DNA of 64,000 nt from Corynebacterium coyleae (lineage in GTDB: Bacteria > Actinomycetota > Actinomycetes > Mycobacteriales > Mycobacteriaceae). The first letter of the stretch is position 1. Each line of letters begins with the position of its first letter. Where the stretch lies: contig NZ_CP047198.1 of assembly GCF_030408635.1 (NCBI RefSeq), positions 1,922,001 to 1,986,000 of the forward strand, written 5' to 3'. Below, one piece after another: positions 20,251 through 29,070 of this stretch. Under the pieces are notes generated by a model, which worked only from the letters and a program-made list of their open reading frames with translations, was not told the origin of the DNA and did not search any database. The position numbers and the translations under genes are program-made.

Positions 20251-21525
20251 TTACGCGGAGCGCTGCTTTTCTTCTTCAATGAACTTCGGTTCGCCCTCCC
20301 CGCGAGCGGCTGCCTCATCCAGCACAACCTCAGCGACGCCGTCACGGTCCGGCAACTCGTACATCACCGGAACGAGCAGTTCCTCCATGATCGCACGCAG
20401 GCCACGAGCACCGGTCTTGCGCTCCGCCGCCTTGTCCGCGATCACACCGAGCGCCTCGTCGGTCACCGTCAGTTCCGCGCCGTCCATCGCGAACAGGCGC
20501 TTGTACTGCTTCACCAACGAGTTCTTCGGCTCCGTAAGCACGCGCTTCATCGAGTCGCGATCCAGATCATCGACGTGCGCGATGATCGGCAAACGGCCAA
20601 TGAACTCGGGGATCAGGCCGAACTTCACCAGATCGCCCGGCTGCACCTGCGCCATCATGTTCGCCTCGTCGCGCTCCGACTTCGAATCGATCTCCGCCCC
20701 GAAGCCGATGCCCTTCTTGCCCACGCGCTCCGCGATCACCTTGTCCAGGCCAGCGAACGCGCCGGCCACGATGAACAGGATGTTCGACGTGTCCACCTGG
20801 ATGAACTCCTGGTTTGGGTGCTTACGTCCACCCTGTGGTGGCACGGACGCAACCGTGCCCTCCAGGATCTTCAGCAGCGCCTGCTGCACGCCCTCACCCG
20901 AAACGTCGCGGGTAATCGACGGGTTTTCGGACTTGCGGGAAATCTTGTCCACCTCGTCGACGTAAATGATGCCGTGCTGCGCACGATTCACATCGAAGTC
21001 TGCCGCCTGCAGTAACTTCAGCAGAATGTTCTCCACGTCCTCGCCGACATAGCCAGCCTCGGTCAGGCTGGTGGCATCCGCGATCGCAAACGGCACATTC
21101 AACATGCGCGCCAGCGTCTGCGCGAGATAGGTCTTGCCAGAACCCGTCGGGCCAAGCAGCAAGATGTTGGACTTGGAAATCTCCACTTCCTCGTCCTTCG
21201 CACGGGCCGAAAGGTTCGACTCCTCCGCCTTAATGCGCTTGTAGTGGTTGTACACAGCCACAGCAAGCGTGCGCTTGGCCGCATCCTGGCCGATCACATA
21301 CTCGTCCAGAAACGCAGTGATCTCCGAAGGGCGCGGCAAACGCTCTCCTGATTCCTCCTGGCGTTCTGCGCCGGCGAGCTCCTCTTCGATGATCTCGTTG
21401 CACAGTTCGATGCATTCGTCGCAAATGTAGACGCCTCCGCCCGCAATCAGTTTGCGGACCTGCTGCTGGCTTTTGCCGCAGAAAGAGCACTTCAGAAGGC
21501 TAGCGCTGTCATGCGTAGTGGCCAT
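20251..21525 (-). CDS. clpX: ATP-dependent Clp protease ATP-binding subunit ClpX
   Basis: AAA+ unfoldase that feeds substrates to ClpP. Length 424 aa. The N-terminal zinc domain is [20 protein letters not shown] followed by [10 protein letters not shown] (four Cys). Walker A is [14 protein letters not shown], Walker B is [10 protein letters not shown], and the ClpP-contact region and pore loop (GYVGEDVEN) are present. The C-terminal small domain has [20 protein letters not shown]. The clpP genes lie nearby at 22449-23693, separated by a plus-strand lipoprotein gene. Confidence 0.97.
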   Translation of the reverse strand: MATTHDSASLLKCSFCGKSQQQVRKLIAGGGVYICDECIELCNEIIEEELAGAERQEESGERLPRPSEITAFLDEYVIGQDAAKRTLAVAVYNHYKRIKAEESNLSARAKDEEVEISKSNILLLGPTGSGKTYLAQTLARMLNVPFAIADATSLTEAGYVGEDVENILLKLLQAADFDVNRAQHGIIYVDEVDKISRKSENPSITRDVSGEGVQQALLKILEGTVASVPPQGGRKHPNQEFIQVDTSNILFIVAGAFAGLDKVIAERVGKKGIGFGAEIDSKSERDEANMMAQVQPGDLVKFGLIPEFIGRLPIIAHVDDLDRDSMKRVLTEPKNSLVKQYKRLFAMDGAELTVTDEALGVIADKAAERKTGARGLRAIMEELLVPVMYELPDRDGVAEVVLDEAAARGEGEPKFIEEEKQRSA

Positions 21526-21732
21526 ATGCGCGTATCTACTCCCGTTCCCTCGCCGAAATCTTCCCCAAGTCTAGTGGGTGCTGAACCCCACACCCTACAA
21601 CGCACGACGACACATCCCTGTTCCCGTCCCACGCACCCAAAACGCGGTGGGACTAAACTAAGCGCATTGTCCTCGGAACGATCAGCTAGCCTAGACACAT
21701 TCTTTGATGTGTCTGAAAGGAAATCCGTACCC

Positions 21733-22377
21733 GTGAAACGCAGCCGCGCACTTGCCACCATCGCCGCAGCGCTCATCGCCGTCCCGGCGCTTTCCGCCTG
21801 CGGCGGCTCGGACGACGAGGCACGCATTGCTGAACCGGTGCTGGATTTCCCCCAAACCAGCACAACAGCCACCCCCACCCCGACGACCACCACGACCGAG
21901 GAAGACGACGAGACCACAACCTCCTCGTCCACAACCACGAAGAGCTCCTCGAGCTCCTCGTCGAAGACGTCCACCACGACGAAGTCGTCCACCAAGTCCA
22001 GCAGCAGTCGCCGCAGCTCGAGCGGATCCGGCAACTCCGGCGGTTCCGCACGCGAGCCAGAGGTCGCTCCCGCACCGGACGAGCCGGGGGCTGCCTGCGC
22101 ATGGCCCGCACAAGGCTCGCAGGGCGCCAGCGACGAATACAGCACCTTCTGCGACCGTGAATGGGCCCGTACCGTCACACCTGACGGTCAGGACTACTAC
22201 TGGGTCGCACGGGGTAACGGTTGGGCGTCTGTAGACCCACAAAACACCGCAGACGGCGTGTGCTGGTCGCGCGGCGATTTCGAGGGCGCACCAGAAGCCA
22301 TCCGTAACGCAGTGAAGTTCTGCGACGACGCAGCGCCGACCTCCGCCGACGTCGTGGAAACCCCAACCGAACAGTAG
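21733..22377 (+). CDS. putative secreted lipoprotein with Ser/Thr-rich stalk
   Basis: Protein of 214 aa starting at a GTG preceded by AAAGGAAA. A signal peptide with a lipobox (ALSAC, then GGSDDE) predicts lipid anchoring. Residues about 45-95 are a low-complexity Ser/Thr/Lys region that would act as a cell-wall-spanning linker. The C-terminal ~100 residues contain four cysteines (ACAW, FCDREW, VCWSRG, KFCDD) and Trp/Tyr-rich segments, perhaps a small disulfide-bonded domain. I do not recognise the domain. It lies alone between clpX and clpP2, on the opposite strand to both. Confidence 0.82.
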   Translation: MKRSRALATIAAALIAVPALSACGGSDDEARIAEPVLDFPQTSTTATPTPTTTTTEEDDETTTSSSTTTKSSSSSSSKTSTTTKSSTKSSSSRRSSSGSGNSGGSAREPEVAPAPDEPGAACAWPAQGSQGASDEYSTFCDREWARTVTPDGQDYYWVARGNGWASVDPQNTADGVCWSRGDFEGAPEAIRNAVKFCDDAAPTSADVVETPTEQ

Positions 22378-22417
22378 GTGGTTGTGGTGCGACGCCGGTG
22401 AGGGTGTCGTCGTAAAG

Positions 22418-22450
22418 CTAAAAAGCGCCCTTGCGGGCGCCTTTCTTTTT
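22418..22450. terminator. bidirectional terminator between lipoprotein gene and clpP2
   Basis: GCGCCC and GGGCGC arms (22425-22440, four-base loop) are followed by CTTTCTTTTT on the plus strand and by TTTTTAGC on the minus strand, so the hairpin can serve both convergent genes. Confidence 0.85.
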
Positions 22451-23069
22451 AGCCGTTGAGCTTGCGGTAGTCGAAGACCTGGTCGATGATCCCGTACTCC
22501 ACAGCTTCCTCAGCGGTGAGGATCTTGTCGCGGTCGGTATCAATACGAACCTGCTCTGGCGTACGGCCCGTGTGGTGCGACAGCGTGTTCTCCATGAGAC
22601 GACGCATACGGTCGATCTCAGCCGCCTGGATCTCCAGGTCCGACACCTGACCCTGGGTGCCCTGGGTAGCCGGCTGGTGGATCAGCACACGCGAGTTCGG
22701 CAGCGCCGCACGCTTACCCGGCGCACCGGCAGCCAGGATGACTGCGGCGGCGGATGCAGCCTGGCCGAGGCACACCGTCTGCACGTCGGGACGGACGTAC
22801 TGCATCGTGTCGTAAATCGCCATCAACGCGGTAAACGAACCACCCGGGGAGTTGATGTACATCGTGATGTCACGGTCCGGATCCTGGGACTCCAGGACCA
22901 GCAGCTGGGCCATGATGTCGTTCGCCGACGTGTCATCAACCTGGGTGCCAAGGAACACAATGCGCTCCTCAAACAGCTTGCCGTACGGATCAATCTGCTT
23001 CGTGCCGAAGCTGGTCTCCTCCAGAAACTGCGGCAGCACGTAGCGGGAGCTGGGCATTTGGAAAGTCAT
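22449..23069 (-). CDS. clpP2: ATP-dependent Clp protease proteolytic subunit 2
   Basis: Serine protease subunit of 206 aa. The catalytic Ser is in [20 protein letters not shown], the His in [11 protein letters not shown], and the Asp in the [19 protein letters not shown] region. It lies 30 bases downstream of clpP1 in the standard actinobacterial clpP1P2 operon; the two subunits form a mixed tetradecamer in relatives such as Mycobacterium. An RBS (GAGGAGA) lies upstream of the ATG. Confidence 0.96.
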   Translation of the reverse strand: MTFQMPSSRYVLPQFLEETSFGTKQIDPYGKLFEERIVFLGTQVDDTSANDIMAQLLVLESQDPDRDITMYINSPGGSFTALMAIYDTMQYVRPDVQTVCLGQAASAAAVILAAGAPGKRAALPNSRVLIHQPATQGTQGQVSDLEIQAAEIDRMRRLMENTLSHHTGRTPEQVRIDTDRDKILTAEEAVEYGIIDQVFDYRKLNG

Positions 23070-23099
23070 AGTAAAAGTCTCCTCTTCTCGTTGCTTGCC

Positions 23100-23693
23100 T
23101 TAGTCGCCAATCGCGTGCTCGCCAGCCATGGCGGCATTCTCGATGACGTGGTCCACGATGCCGTATTCCTTGGCCTCCATCGCGGTAAACCAACGGTCAC
23201 GGTCCGAATCCTTCGTGATCTGTTCGAAGGTCTGGCCGGTGTGCTCTGCGATAAGTTCAGCCATCTCACGCTTCGTCGCGGCAAACTGCTCAGCCTGGAT
23301 CGCAATATCAGCAGCAGTGCCGCCAACACCTGCGGAAGGCTGGTGCATCATGATGCGTGCGTGCGGCAGCGCGTAACGCTTGCCCTTCGTGCCGCCAGAC
23401 AGCAGGAACTGGCCCATGGAAGCAGCCAGACCCATGCCGTAGGTAGCGATGTCGCACGGGGAGTACTTCATCGTGTCGTAAATCGCCATACCTGCGGTCA
23501 CGGAACCGCCCGGCGAGTTGATGTAAAGACTGATGTCGCGCGTCGGATCCTCAGCCGACAGCAGCAGAATCTGGGCGCAAAGCTTGTTGGCAATCTCATC
23601 ATCCACCTGCTGACCCAGGAAAATAATGCGCTCCCGCAGGAGGCGCTCGTACACCGAGTCTCCCAGGTTCATACCTTGAGTCGGGGAAGTCAT
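23100..23693 (-). CDS. clpP1: ATP-dependent Clp protease proteolytic subunit 1
   Basis: Serine protease subunit of 197 aa, first gene of the clpP1P2 pair. The catalytic Ser lies in [20 protein letters not shown], the His in [11 protein letters not shown] and the Asp in [20 protein letters not shown]. The [20 protein letters not shown] segment is conserved. A GTTCGC-N5-GCG motif upstream fits ClgR activation, and trigger factor lies upstream on the same strand behind its own terminator. Confidence 0.96.
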   Translation of the reverse strand: MTSPTQGMNLGDSVYERLLRERIIFLGQQVDDEIANKLCAQILLLSAEDPTRDISLYINSPGGSVTAGMAIYDTMKYSPCDIATYGMGLAASMGQFLLSGGTKGKRYALPHARIMMHQPSAGVGGTAADIAIQAEQFAATKREMAELIAEHTGQTFEQITKDSDRDRWFTAMEAKEYGIVDHVIENAAMAGEHAIGD

Positions 23694-23765
23694 AACAGAT
23701 GCTCCTTCGCTAGTTCGTCGTGTAACGCCACCACCCTACTCGCGCACGGGAGGTAGCTAAACCTT

Positions 23766-23779
23766 GTTCGCTACCGGCG
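23766..23779 (-). promoter_or_regulatory. candidate ClgR box upstream of clpP1P2
   Basis: GTTCGC-TACCG-GCG matches the GTTCGC-N5-GCG pattern described for the actinobacterial Clp regulator ClgR. It lies 73-86 bases upstream of the clpP1 start codon. Regulation by ClgR of clpP1P2 is known in Corynebacterium glutamicum; here it is inferred from the match. Confidence 0.55.
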
Positions 23780-23812
23780 TACGGGCAACTCTTATCGACG
23801 ACCCCACGCCCC

Positions 23813-23853
23813 AAACAAAAAGCGGCCGGAAGCGAAAGTTCGCTTCCGGCCGC
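23813..23853 (-). terminator. terminator downstream of tig
   Basis: A 14-bp perfect stem (GCGGCCGGAAGCGA with its complement, 23822-23853) is followed on the minus strand by TTTTTGTTT. It lies 26 bases past the trigger-factor stop. Confidence 0.9.
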
Positions 23854-23878
23854 CCAAAAACCCTTGGTTTAGAGGGGG

Positions 23879-25231
23879 TTACTGCTCCTCAGCAGCCTCG
23901 TCCTCTTCCTCGATCTCACCGAAGTAATCGTTCGGGTCAACCTTGTTGCCAGCCTCATCCTTCACCGAGGTGCGAGAGATAGCGGCGGCGAGGGCCTTGC
24001 CGCGACGCACGTCGGAGAACAGGTTCGCGATCTGGCCGGACTGCTGCAGCTGAGCCACGAACTGGTTCGGGTCCATGCCGTAGGACTGTGCGGTGAACAG
24101 GATGTGGTCGGTGAGCTCCTGCTGGGAAACCTCCGGCTGCTCTTCCTCTGCGACAGCGTCGAGGAACAGCTGGGTGCGCACGGACTCTTCAGCCTGCTTG
24201 CGGGACTCCTTGTCAAACTCTTCGCGGGTCGTGCCCTGAGCCTCAAGCAGCTGCGCCAGTGCGTTCTCGTCGTGAGCCATCTGGCCGAGCAGCTGGTGGA
24301 GCTGGTTGTGCACCTGCTCGTCGACGATCGACTCCGGCAGCGCGAACTCAACCTGGGCGAGGGCAGCCTTGAGGACCTCGTCGCGAATGTCAGCAGCCTG
24401 CTTCGCCTTCGCGTTCTCCTCAACCTGCTCGCGGGTGGACTCACGCAGCTCGTCGACGGTGTCGAACTCGGACGCCATCTGGACGAACTCGTCGTCAAGA
24501 TCCGGAAGCTTGCGCTCCTTGGTCTGCTGGACGTGGACCTTGACGGTCGCCTTCTTGCCCTTGTTCTCGCCGTACTGGATCTCGGTCTCAAACTCGTTGT
24601 CCTCGCCGGTCTTCATGCCACGAAGAGCGGTGTCCAGGCCCTTCATCAGGTCGTCGGCACCAACGCGGTAGGTCAGGCCTTCAGCGGAAGCGTCATCGAG
24701 CTTCTCGCCGTCGATAGAAGCCTCAAGGTCGATGACCGCAAAGTCGTCGGTCTTCATCTTGCGCTTGGTGTCCTTGAGCTCACCGAAACGCTCGCGCAGG
24801 GAGTCGAGCTCGGCGTCAACAGCCTCGTCGTCAACCTTGAGCTCCGGAACAGTGACCTCAATCTTGGAGAAGTCCGGCACCTTGATCTCCGGACGAACGT
24901 CGATCTCAGCGGTGAACTCGACAACGTCGTTGTCCTCGATCTTGGTGACCTCAATCTCCGGCTGGCCCAGCGGGTTCAGGTCGTTCTCTGCCAGAGCCTG
25001 CTCGTAGCGGGTCGGCAGCATGTCGTTGACAACCTGCTCCAGGATCGGACCGCGGCCGAAACGAGCGTCGATCAGCTGGCGCGGAGCCTTGCCGCGACGG
25101 AAGCCCGGAATGTTGACCTGCTGGGAGATCGCCTTGTATGCCTGGTCGATCTCCTGGCCAAGCTCGTCGAACGGCACGCTGACGTTGAGCTTAACGCGGG
25201 TGTCGCTGAGCTTTTCGACGTTAGTCTTCAC
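23879..25231 (-). CDS. tig: trigger factor
   Basis: Ribosome-bound chaperone and peptidyl-prolyl isomerase, 450 aa. The ribosome-docking signature is [20 protein letters not shown]. The FKBP-type domain is in the middle ([20 protein letters not shown] to [20 protein letters not shown]). The helical C-terminal domain ends in an acidic tail ([13 protein letters not shown]). The start [20 protein letters not shown] is typical. It precedes clpP1P2, the usual tig-clp neighbourhood. Confidence 0.96.
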   Translation of the reverse strand: MKTNVEKLSDTRVKLNVSVPFDELGQEIDQAYKAISQQVNIPGFRRGKAPRQLIDARFGRGPILEQVVNDMLPTRYEQALAENDLNPLGQPEIEVTKIEDNDVVEFTAEIDVRPEIKVPDFSKIEVTVPELKVDDEAVDAELDSLRERFGELKDTKRKMKTDDFAVIDLEASIDGEKLDDASAEGLTYRVGADDLMKGLDTALRGMKTGEDNEFETEIQYGENKGKKATVKVHVQQTKERKLPDLDDEFVQMASEFDTVDELRESTREQVEENAKAKQAADIRDEVLKAALAQVEFALPESIVDEQVHNQLHQLLGQMAHDENALAQLLEAQGTTREEFDKESRKQAEESVRTQLFLDAVAEEEQPEVSQQELTDHILFTAQSYGMDPNQFVAQLQQSGQIANLFSDVRRGKALAAAISRTSVKDEAGNKVDPNDYFGEIEEEDEAAEEQ

Positions 25232-25280
25232 GGGTTTCTCCTGTACTTGTTTCCATCAACGAGTTTCAGTGCTTATAAGT

Positions 25281-25308
25281 GGCGGGCCCGTACAAAACGG
25301 GCCCGCCT
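25281..25308. terminator. GC-rich inverted repeat downstream of tRNA-Pro
   Basis: GGCGGGCCCG and CGGGCCCGCC form a perfect 10-bp stem around a 7-base loop. It lies just 3' of the tRNA-Pro gene and upstream of tig. There is no clear T run on the minus strand, so termination by this hairpin is only likely, not certain. Confidence 0.5.
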
Positions 25309-25311
25309 TTG

Positions 25312-25385
25312 TCGGGGCGACAGGATTTGAACCTGCGACCCCCTGCTCCCAAAGCAGGTGCGCTACCAAACTGCGCCACGCCCCG
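25312..25385 (-). tRNA. tRNA-Pro (TGG)
   Basis: A 74-base cloverleaf: acceptor stem CGGGGCG/CGCCCCG with discriminator A, D-arm with GGTAGCGC, anticodon loop with TGG (stem CTGCT/AGCAG-type pairing) and T-arm GGTTCGAATCC. The 3' CCA is not encoded. The gene is upstream of tig on the same strand. Confidence 0.95.
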
Positions 25386-25493
25386 TAGGCGGCAAAACCG
25401 CCACGGTATGAACCGAATCAGTAACCACTCAAGCGGTTCAGGTTGATCATTGTAGCGGGCATTTATTCCAGGGTCACATCGGGGCATAAGAAA

Positions 25494-25517
25494 ACCGGTT
25501 CTGCATGCAGAACCGGT
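25494..25517 (-). terminator. palindromic terminator after the metK-like remnant
   Basis: ACCGGTTCTGCA and its reverse complement form a perfect 24-base palindrome, followed by TTTTCTT on the minus strand. It lies directly beyond the end of the degenerate metK frame and marks the left edge of the prophage scrap. Confidence 0.65.
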
Positions 25518-25519
25518 GT

Positions 25520-26063
25520 TTACCCTGGACTACAGGTGGTCACGGTGGATACAAAGGCTGGGGTGATGATGAGGGTCGTGCCCTGGCGGCGAAGCTCTTC
25601 CAAATCCGTGTCCTTGGTGTGTTGGATCGAGACGACAACTGCTTCCACGTCGGTGGCGTGGCCGTCATCGTCGTAACGCAAGGAGACTTGAGATTTGCCG
25701 TCCGAGCCGATACCCCGGATCACCCCCATCCACCCGTGCGGTATCCAGGCGCTTGCAGATGTCGTGCGCGATCACGAGTAGCAGGGGAAGGCGCTCGCGG
25801 GTCTCGGCGGTGGCGTAGCCGTAGACGGTGTCCTGGTCGCCAGCACCGGTGAGCACGAACGCGGATTCATTCCCGTCGCGGGCTTCGAGGGAGGTGCTAA
25901 CGCCTGCGGCGATGATGCGGCCCTTGGTCGCCATGACCTCCACCGCGCACCGCGCCGCCGGGTCAGTGACGAGCAAGTCGTCGAGGATGGTGTCGGCGAT
26001 GAGGTCGCAGAGCTTGTCCGGGTGACCAATACAGGTCGACTCACCGGTACGAACAGTGGGCAT
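25520..26063 (-). pseudogene. metK-like S-adenosylmethionine synthetase fragment, frameshifted
   Basis: The start MPTVRTGESTCIGHPDKLCD with the following DLIADTILDDLL is a SAM synthetase N-terminus, and FVLTGAGDQDTVYGYAT matches the second conserved region. The frame breaks near 25725: a run of five G (one too many) shifts LDTARVDG away from GVIRGIGSDGKSQVSLRYDD, which continues the family in another frame. It then stops at about 180 residues in total, less than half of a ~390-residue enzyme. Phage genomes sometimes carry metK homologues; the neighbouring terminase pseudogene supports a phage origin. Confidence 0.8.
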
Positions 26064-26175
26064 CGGGTGCACTCCAATCAACTGGGAAGTGGATAGGGGC
26101 AAGAAATGCCCACCCCGGCATTCACCGGGATGGGCAACAACAAAAGGACGAGTGAAGCGCAGCAGGTCTGTGGGG

Positions 26176-26748
26176 TTAGCGGGATTTGAGCAGGCACTCC
26201 ATCAACTCATCCGCAGGGCTGGCTCCTGCGTACTCACGGGTACTGGTGGCGCAGACAATTTCGTAGATCTCGTACCAGTACACATTCGCCTGCTTAGAAA
26301 AGCTCTGGCTCATAGCGACGAACGGGGACGCGATCGTAGCCCCCGTGGTTGGGTGCGTACCGAGCAGGCCGAACTTGGTAATCGCCTCCTCGCACTGGAT
26401 GTAGCGGGCGAACGCCTGGGCGTAGGCCTCAATCAATCTTCGGGATACGAAGGATGCAACACCGCGTGCGTCGAGCCAGGCCCAGGTTTCCCGGTAGAGC
26501 TCCCCAGCCAGCAGCGGCTGACCATCACGCTGTGTCGCGGACAGATAGGCGGAAGGTTCGGGCATAGTTTCCCGTCGAGTACAGCGCCTTCACCCATGTC
26601 CACACCGTCCAGGCCGAAAGGGTCCCGGTCGACGGGTTCGAGCAGCCTGGAGGCGGGTTTGCCGGCTTCGAGCTTGTCCTTGAGGGGATCGGGTTTTCGC
26701 GCCGGCGCGGACGCGTCTGCCGCCGCGGTTGGTACCGTCCTTGGCCAC
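26176..26748 (-). pseudogene. phage terminase small subunit, two frameshifts
   Basis: Reading from GTG at 26748 (AAGGAGG upstream) gives MAKDGTNRGGRRVRAGAK, a typical basic N-terminus. An extra A in AAAA near 26700 moves the continuation KPDPLKDKLEAGKPASRLLE to another frame. A missing G near 26568 moves the rest (MPEPSAYLSATQRDGQPLLA, then ELYRETWAWLDARGV) back to a third frame. The C-terminal part (YIQCEEAITKFGLLGTHPTT, SPFVAMSQSFSKQANVYWYE) resembles phage terminase small subunits of the P27 type. No large subunit follows, so this is a dead prophage remnant. Confidence 0.78.
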
Positions 26749-27013
26749 GAGTCCACCTCCTTCCTGGGTTTAATAGGTCAATCCGGGGTTTGATTCGGGA
26801 TTTTTGCGCGCGGAGGGCCTAGCCCGCCAGCCCATGGCCTAGGCGCTAGAGATTTCATGCCCCCTACGGGCCTGTAAACCCCGCAGAGCGTCGAAAGGAA
26901 GAAAAACTACTCTCAAACTTCCACCGGGAATCTAAGGCTCTCAGAATCGCTTAAAGCGCGTTTTATGATGCGAAAATGATTAGAGGCATCAACTCTAAGC
27001 AGTGCTCAAACAC

Positions 27014-28063
27014 TCATTGAACAGCTACTTGAGTTTTGTAAGCGAGGTGATCGGAGTAACCAATCTGCTGCACTTGACAGGAGTGGGCTGTTATTCCTTG
27101 TGTTACGAAGATATGGTCGATGGGTGATCTTAAAAGGTTGGGCGCACCAGCTGGCCACGTACCAGTGGGGGTGGTTGAACAGAGCTCTTGCGAATCAATA
27201 AGCCTGCCTCTAGTGGCAAGAGGTCCGTGGCGAAGAGTGGCGTTAAAGTCGCCCGCGATTATGAGCGGTTTTTGTATCGAGCTCCCAAACTCAACGACAC
27301 GATTGATGTCATCTCGCCACTGATTCATAAGTCTAGGCAACGGTGGTGCTGTATGTAGCCCTAGAATCACAGGAAGCCGAGCATCCTCAAACTCGATGGC
27401 AACTGTTCCGAATGATGTTACCGGGCCTCGTGTAAAGTGCGCTGCTCCAAGCCTTTTATGTACTACGACTGACGTGGGGGCGATTTGCCCTGTATAAGTG
27501 TTCGGAAGACCATCATTACGAGTTTCAAAGAGCTGGCCGTCATAGTTTGACGTTTCTATCGCTTCACGAAGCTCATAGCCGGACGTTTCGGGCAAAACGA
27601 TGATGTCGGGATCCCATGTACTGACAAGTTGTTGGAAATCGCTGGTGGCCAGCATTGATCCCGTATTAAACGTAACGACCGTCAGGTTCCTCTCTGCAAC
27701 AGTGGAATGTTGTTGGTCGCTGACCTGATGTGGGATACCATTCGGTGCGAACAAAAATCCTGCTCCCGCGACAATCCACACTAAACAAGAAGTTAGGGCA
27801 AGTCTTGGCCATCGCCTCCACCAACCGACACCGGTAGCACACCCGCCAAGGAGTAGTATCACCAGCCCCAGTGCTTGCGGGAAGGCTAACACCTGAGCGA
27901 AGGGAAGGTAGACACTCAACGATCTGGCAACCCCAAACTGTGGGAATAGTGCCACAATACAGGCAAAGCCGGCCAACACAATCCCGCAAACAAACATAGC
28001 CTTGCACCAGAGTAATCGCTTAGAACCACTCTGATGCAAGGCTTCCCAATTGTCGCGACTCAT
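27014..28063 (-). CDS. membrane-anchored endonuclease/exonuclease/phosphatase family protein
   Basis: Protein of 349 aa. About 130 residues at the N-terminus carry three membrane segments (AMFVCGIVLAGFACIVALF; ALGLVILLLGGCATGVGWW; LALTSCLVWIVAGAGFLFA). The rest is an EEP (DNase I-like) domain: LTVVTFNTGSML, DIIVLPETSGYELREAI (metal Glu), LIIAGDFNATL and the IDHIFV...SDHLA ending with the catalytic Asp-His. This architecture is common in actinobacteria and substrates are unknown. I start at MSRDNWEALHQ; the longer frame would run into tRNA-Gly. Base composition looks less GC-rich than its neighbours, and it lies between a prophage scrap and a tRNA, so it may be imported. Confidence 0.82.
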   Translation of the reverse strand: MSRDNWEALHQSGSKRLLWCKAMFVCGIVLAGFACIVALFPQFGVARSLSVYLPFAQVLAFPQALGLVILLLGGCATGVGWWRRWPRLALTSCLVWIVAGAGFLFAPNGIPHQVSDQQHSTVAERNLTVVTFNTGSMLATSDFQQLVSTWDPDIIVLPETSGYELREAIETSNYDGQLFETRNDGLPNTYTGQIAPTSVVVHKRLGAAHFTRGPVTSFGTVAIEFEDARLPVILGLHTAPPLPRLMNQWRDDINRVVEFGSSIQKPLIIAGDFNATLRHGPLATRGRLIDSQELCSTTPTGTWPAGAPNLLRSPIDHIFVTQGITAHSCQVQQIGYSDHLAYKTQVAVQ

Positions 28064-28071
28064 GACAGTGG

Positions 28072-28143
28072 AGGGAATGACGGGAATCGAACCCGCGTCT
28101 TCAGCTTGGAAGGCTGAGGTATTAGCCACTATACGACATTCCC
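28072..28143 (-). tRNA. tRNA-Gly (TCC)
   Basis: Cloverleaf with acceptor stem GGGAATG/CATTCCC and discriminator T, anticodon loop CTTCCAA (anticodon TCC) closed by TCAGC/GCTGA, and T-arm GGTTCGATTCC. CCA is not encoded. The EEP-protein gene begins 8 bases past its 3' end. Confidence 0.95.
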
Positions 28144-28232
28144 ATGCGTAGAAACGCTGCCTTAACGGCTGCCCGGAACTTTAGCGCAGGTTCACCCGTT
28201 GAACCAAACAACAACGAATTTTAGGAGAAGCC

Positions 28233-29018
28233 ATGCTCGGTCTGTTGCTCATCGTTTTCGCCATTGGCGCGTTGATCATGCTGCCCACGATGGGTGGCGG
28301 GGGTCGTCGTCAAGTGCAATCGCGCCAGCAGGCACAGATTTCTTTCGACGACGCCTACGCCGACGCCAAGCGATGGACCGACCGACTCGGCTCGCAGGTG
28401 CTGAACCTCTCCGGCAACGATGCCGCCTCCACCCAGGCCATGGCGGACGCCTCCGAGCGGTTCAACGCCGCAAGCGCAGGTCTTGCCGACGCCCGCACGC
28501 CGAAACAAGCCATGCTCGCCCGCGAATCCGCGCTCGAGGGCCTGCACTACGTCAACGCCGCGCGCGAAATCATGGGGCTTCCCGCCGGGCCTGCGCTGCC
28601 CGAGCTTGAAGGCCAGCGCCAAGCAGGCCGCGTGACTGAACAGCGCAGCGTGCGCCAAGAAGACGGCACCGTTGTTACCGCATCGCCCGTAGCCACCGAG
28701 GCGACCCCGCACTACTACCCCGGCGGAGCCGTCGCTGGCCGCCCCGTTCCTGCTGGCTGGTACTCCACCGCATGGTGGGCCCCGGCGATGATGACCGGCA
28801 TGTGGGCTGCGTCGTCGATGATGTTCTACTCCACCATGTTCGCCGGCATGTCCGGCGCAGCCGCACCCGAAGCGTTTGAAGCTGGCGGTCTCGGCGACGC
28901 TGCTGGCGCCGAGGGCATGGGCGACATGGGTGATATGGGTGACATGGGTGGCGGTGATTTCGGCGGAGACATGGGTGACTTCGGCGGCGGCTTCGACTTC
29001 GGAGGCTTCGACTTTTAG
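28233..29018 (+). CDS. conserved corynebacterial protein with Gly/Asp/Met-rich tail
   Basis: Protein of 261 aa. An N-terminal hydrophobic helix (LGLLLIVFAIGALIMLPTMG) is followed by a helical region (residues ~30-115, DAYADAKRWTDRLGSQVLNL) that I suspect belongs to the DUF1542 group. A second hydrophobic Trp/Met-rich stretch (AWWAPAMMTGMWAASSMMFY) lies near residues 175-205. The C-terminus is a low-complexity tail with GDMGDMGDMGGGDFGGDMGD and FGG repeats. An RBS (TAGGAGAAG) precedes the ATG. It lies 52 bases upstream of the ETF genes and could be co-transcribed. Function is unknown. Confidence 0.8.
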   Translation: MLGLLLIVFAIGALIMLPTMGGGGRRQVQSRQQAQISFDDAYADAKRWTDRLGSQVLNLSGNDAASTQAMADASERFNAASAGLADARTPKQAMLARESALEGLHYVNAAREIMGLPAGPALPELEGQRQAGRVTEQRSVRQEDGTVVTASPVATEATPHYYPGGAVAGRPVPAGWYSTAWWAPAMMTGMWAASSMMFYSTMFAGMSGAAAPEAFEAGGLGDAAGAEGMGDMGDMGDMGGGDFGGDMGDFGGGFDFGGFDF

Positions 29019-29070
29019 GCGTGCGCTAGACTGCGCACGATTGCCTACCCCCTACCTATAAGGAGTAGCC

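Noticed and set aside
25386-25493. Left att copy of tRNA-Gly for the prophage scrap
   Set aside because: I searched for the tRNA-Gly 3' end near the left boundary and found no match.
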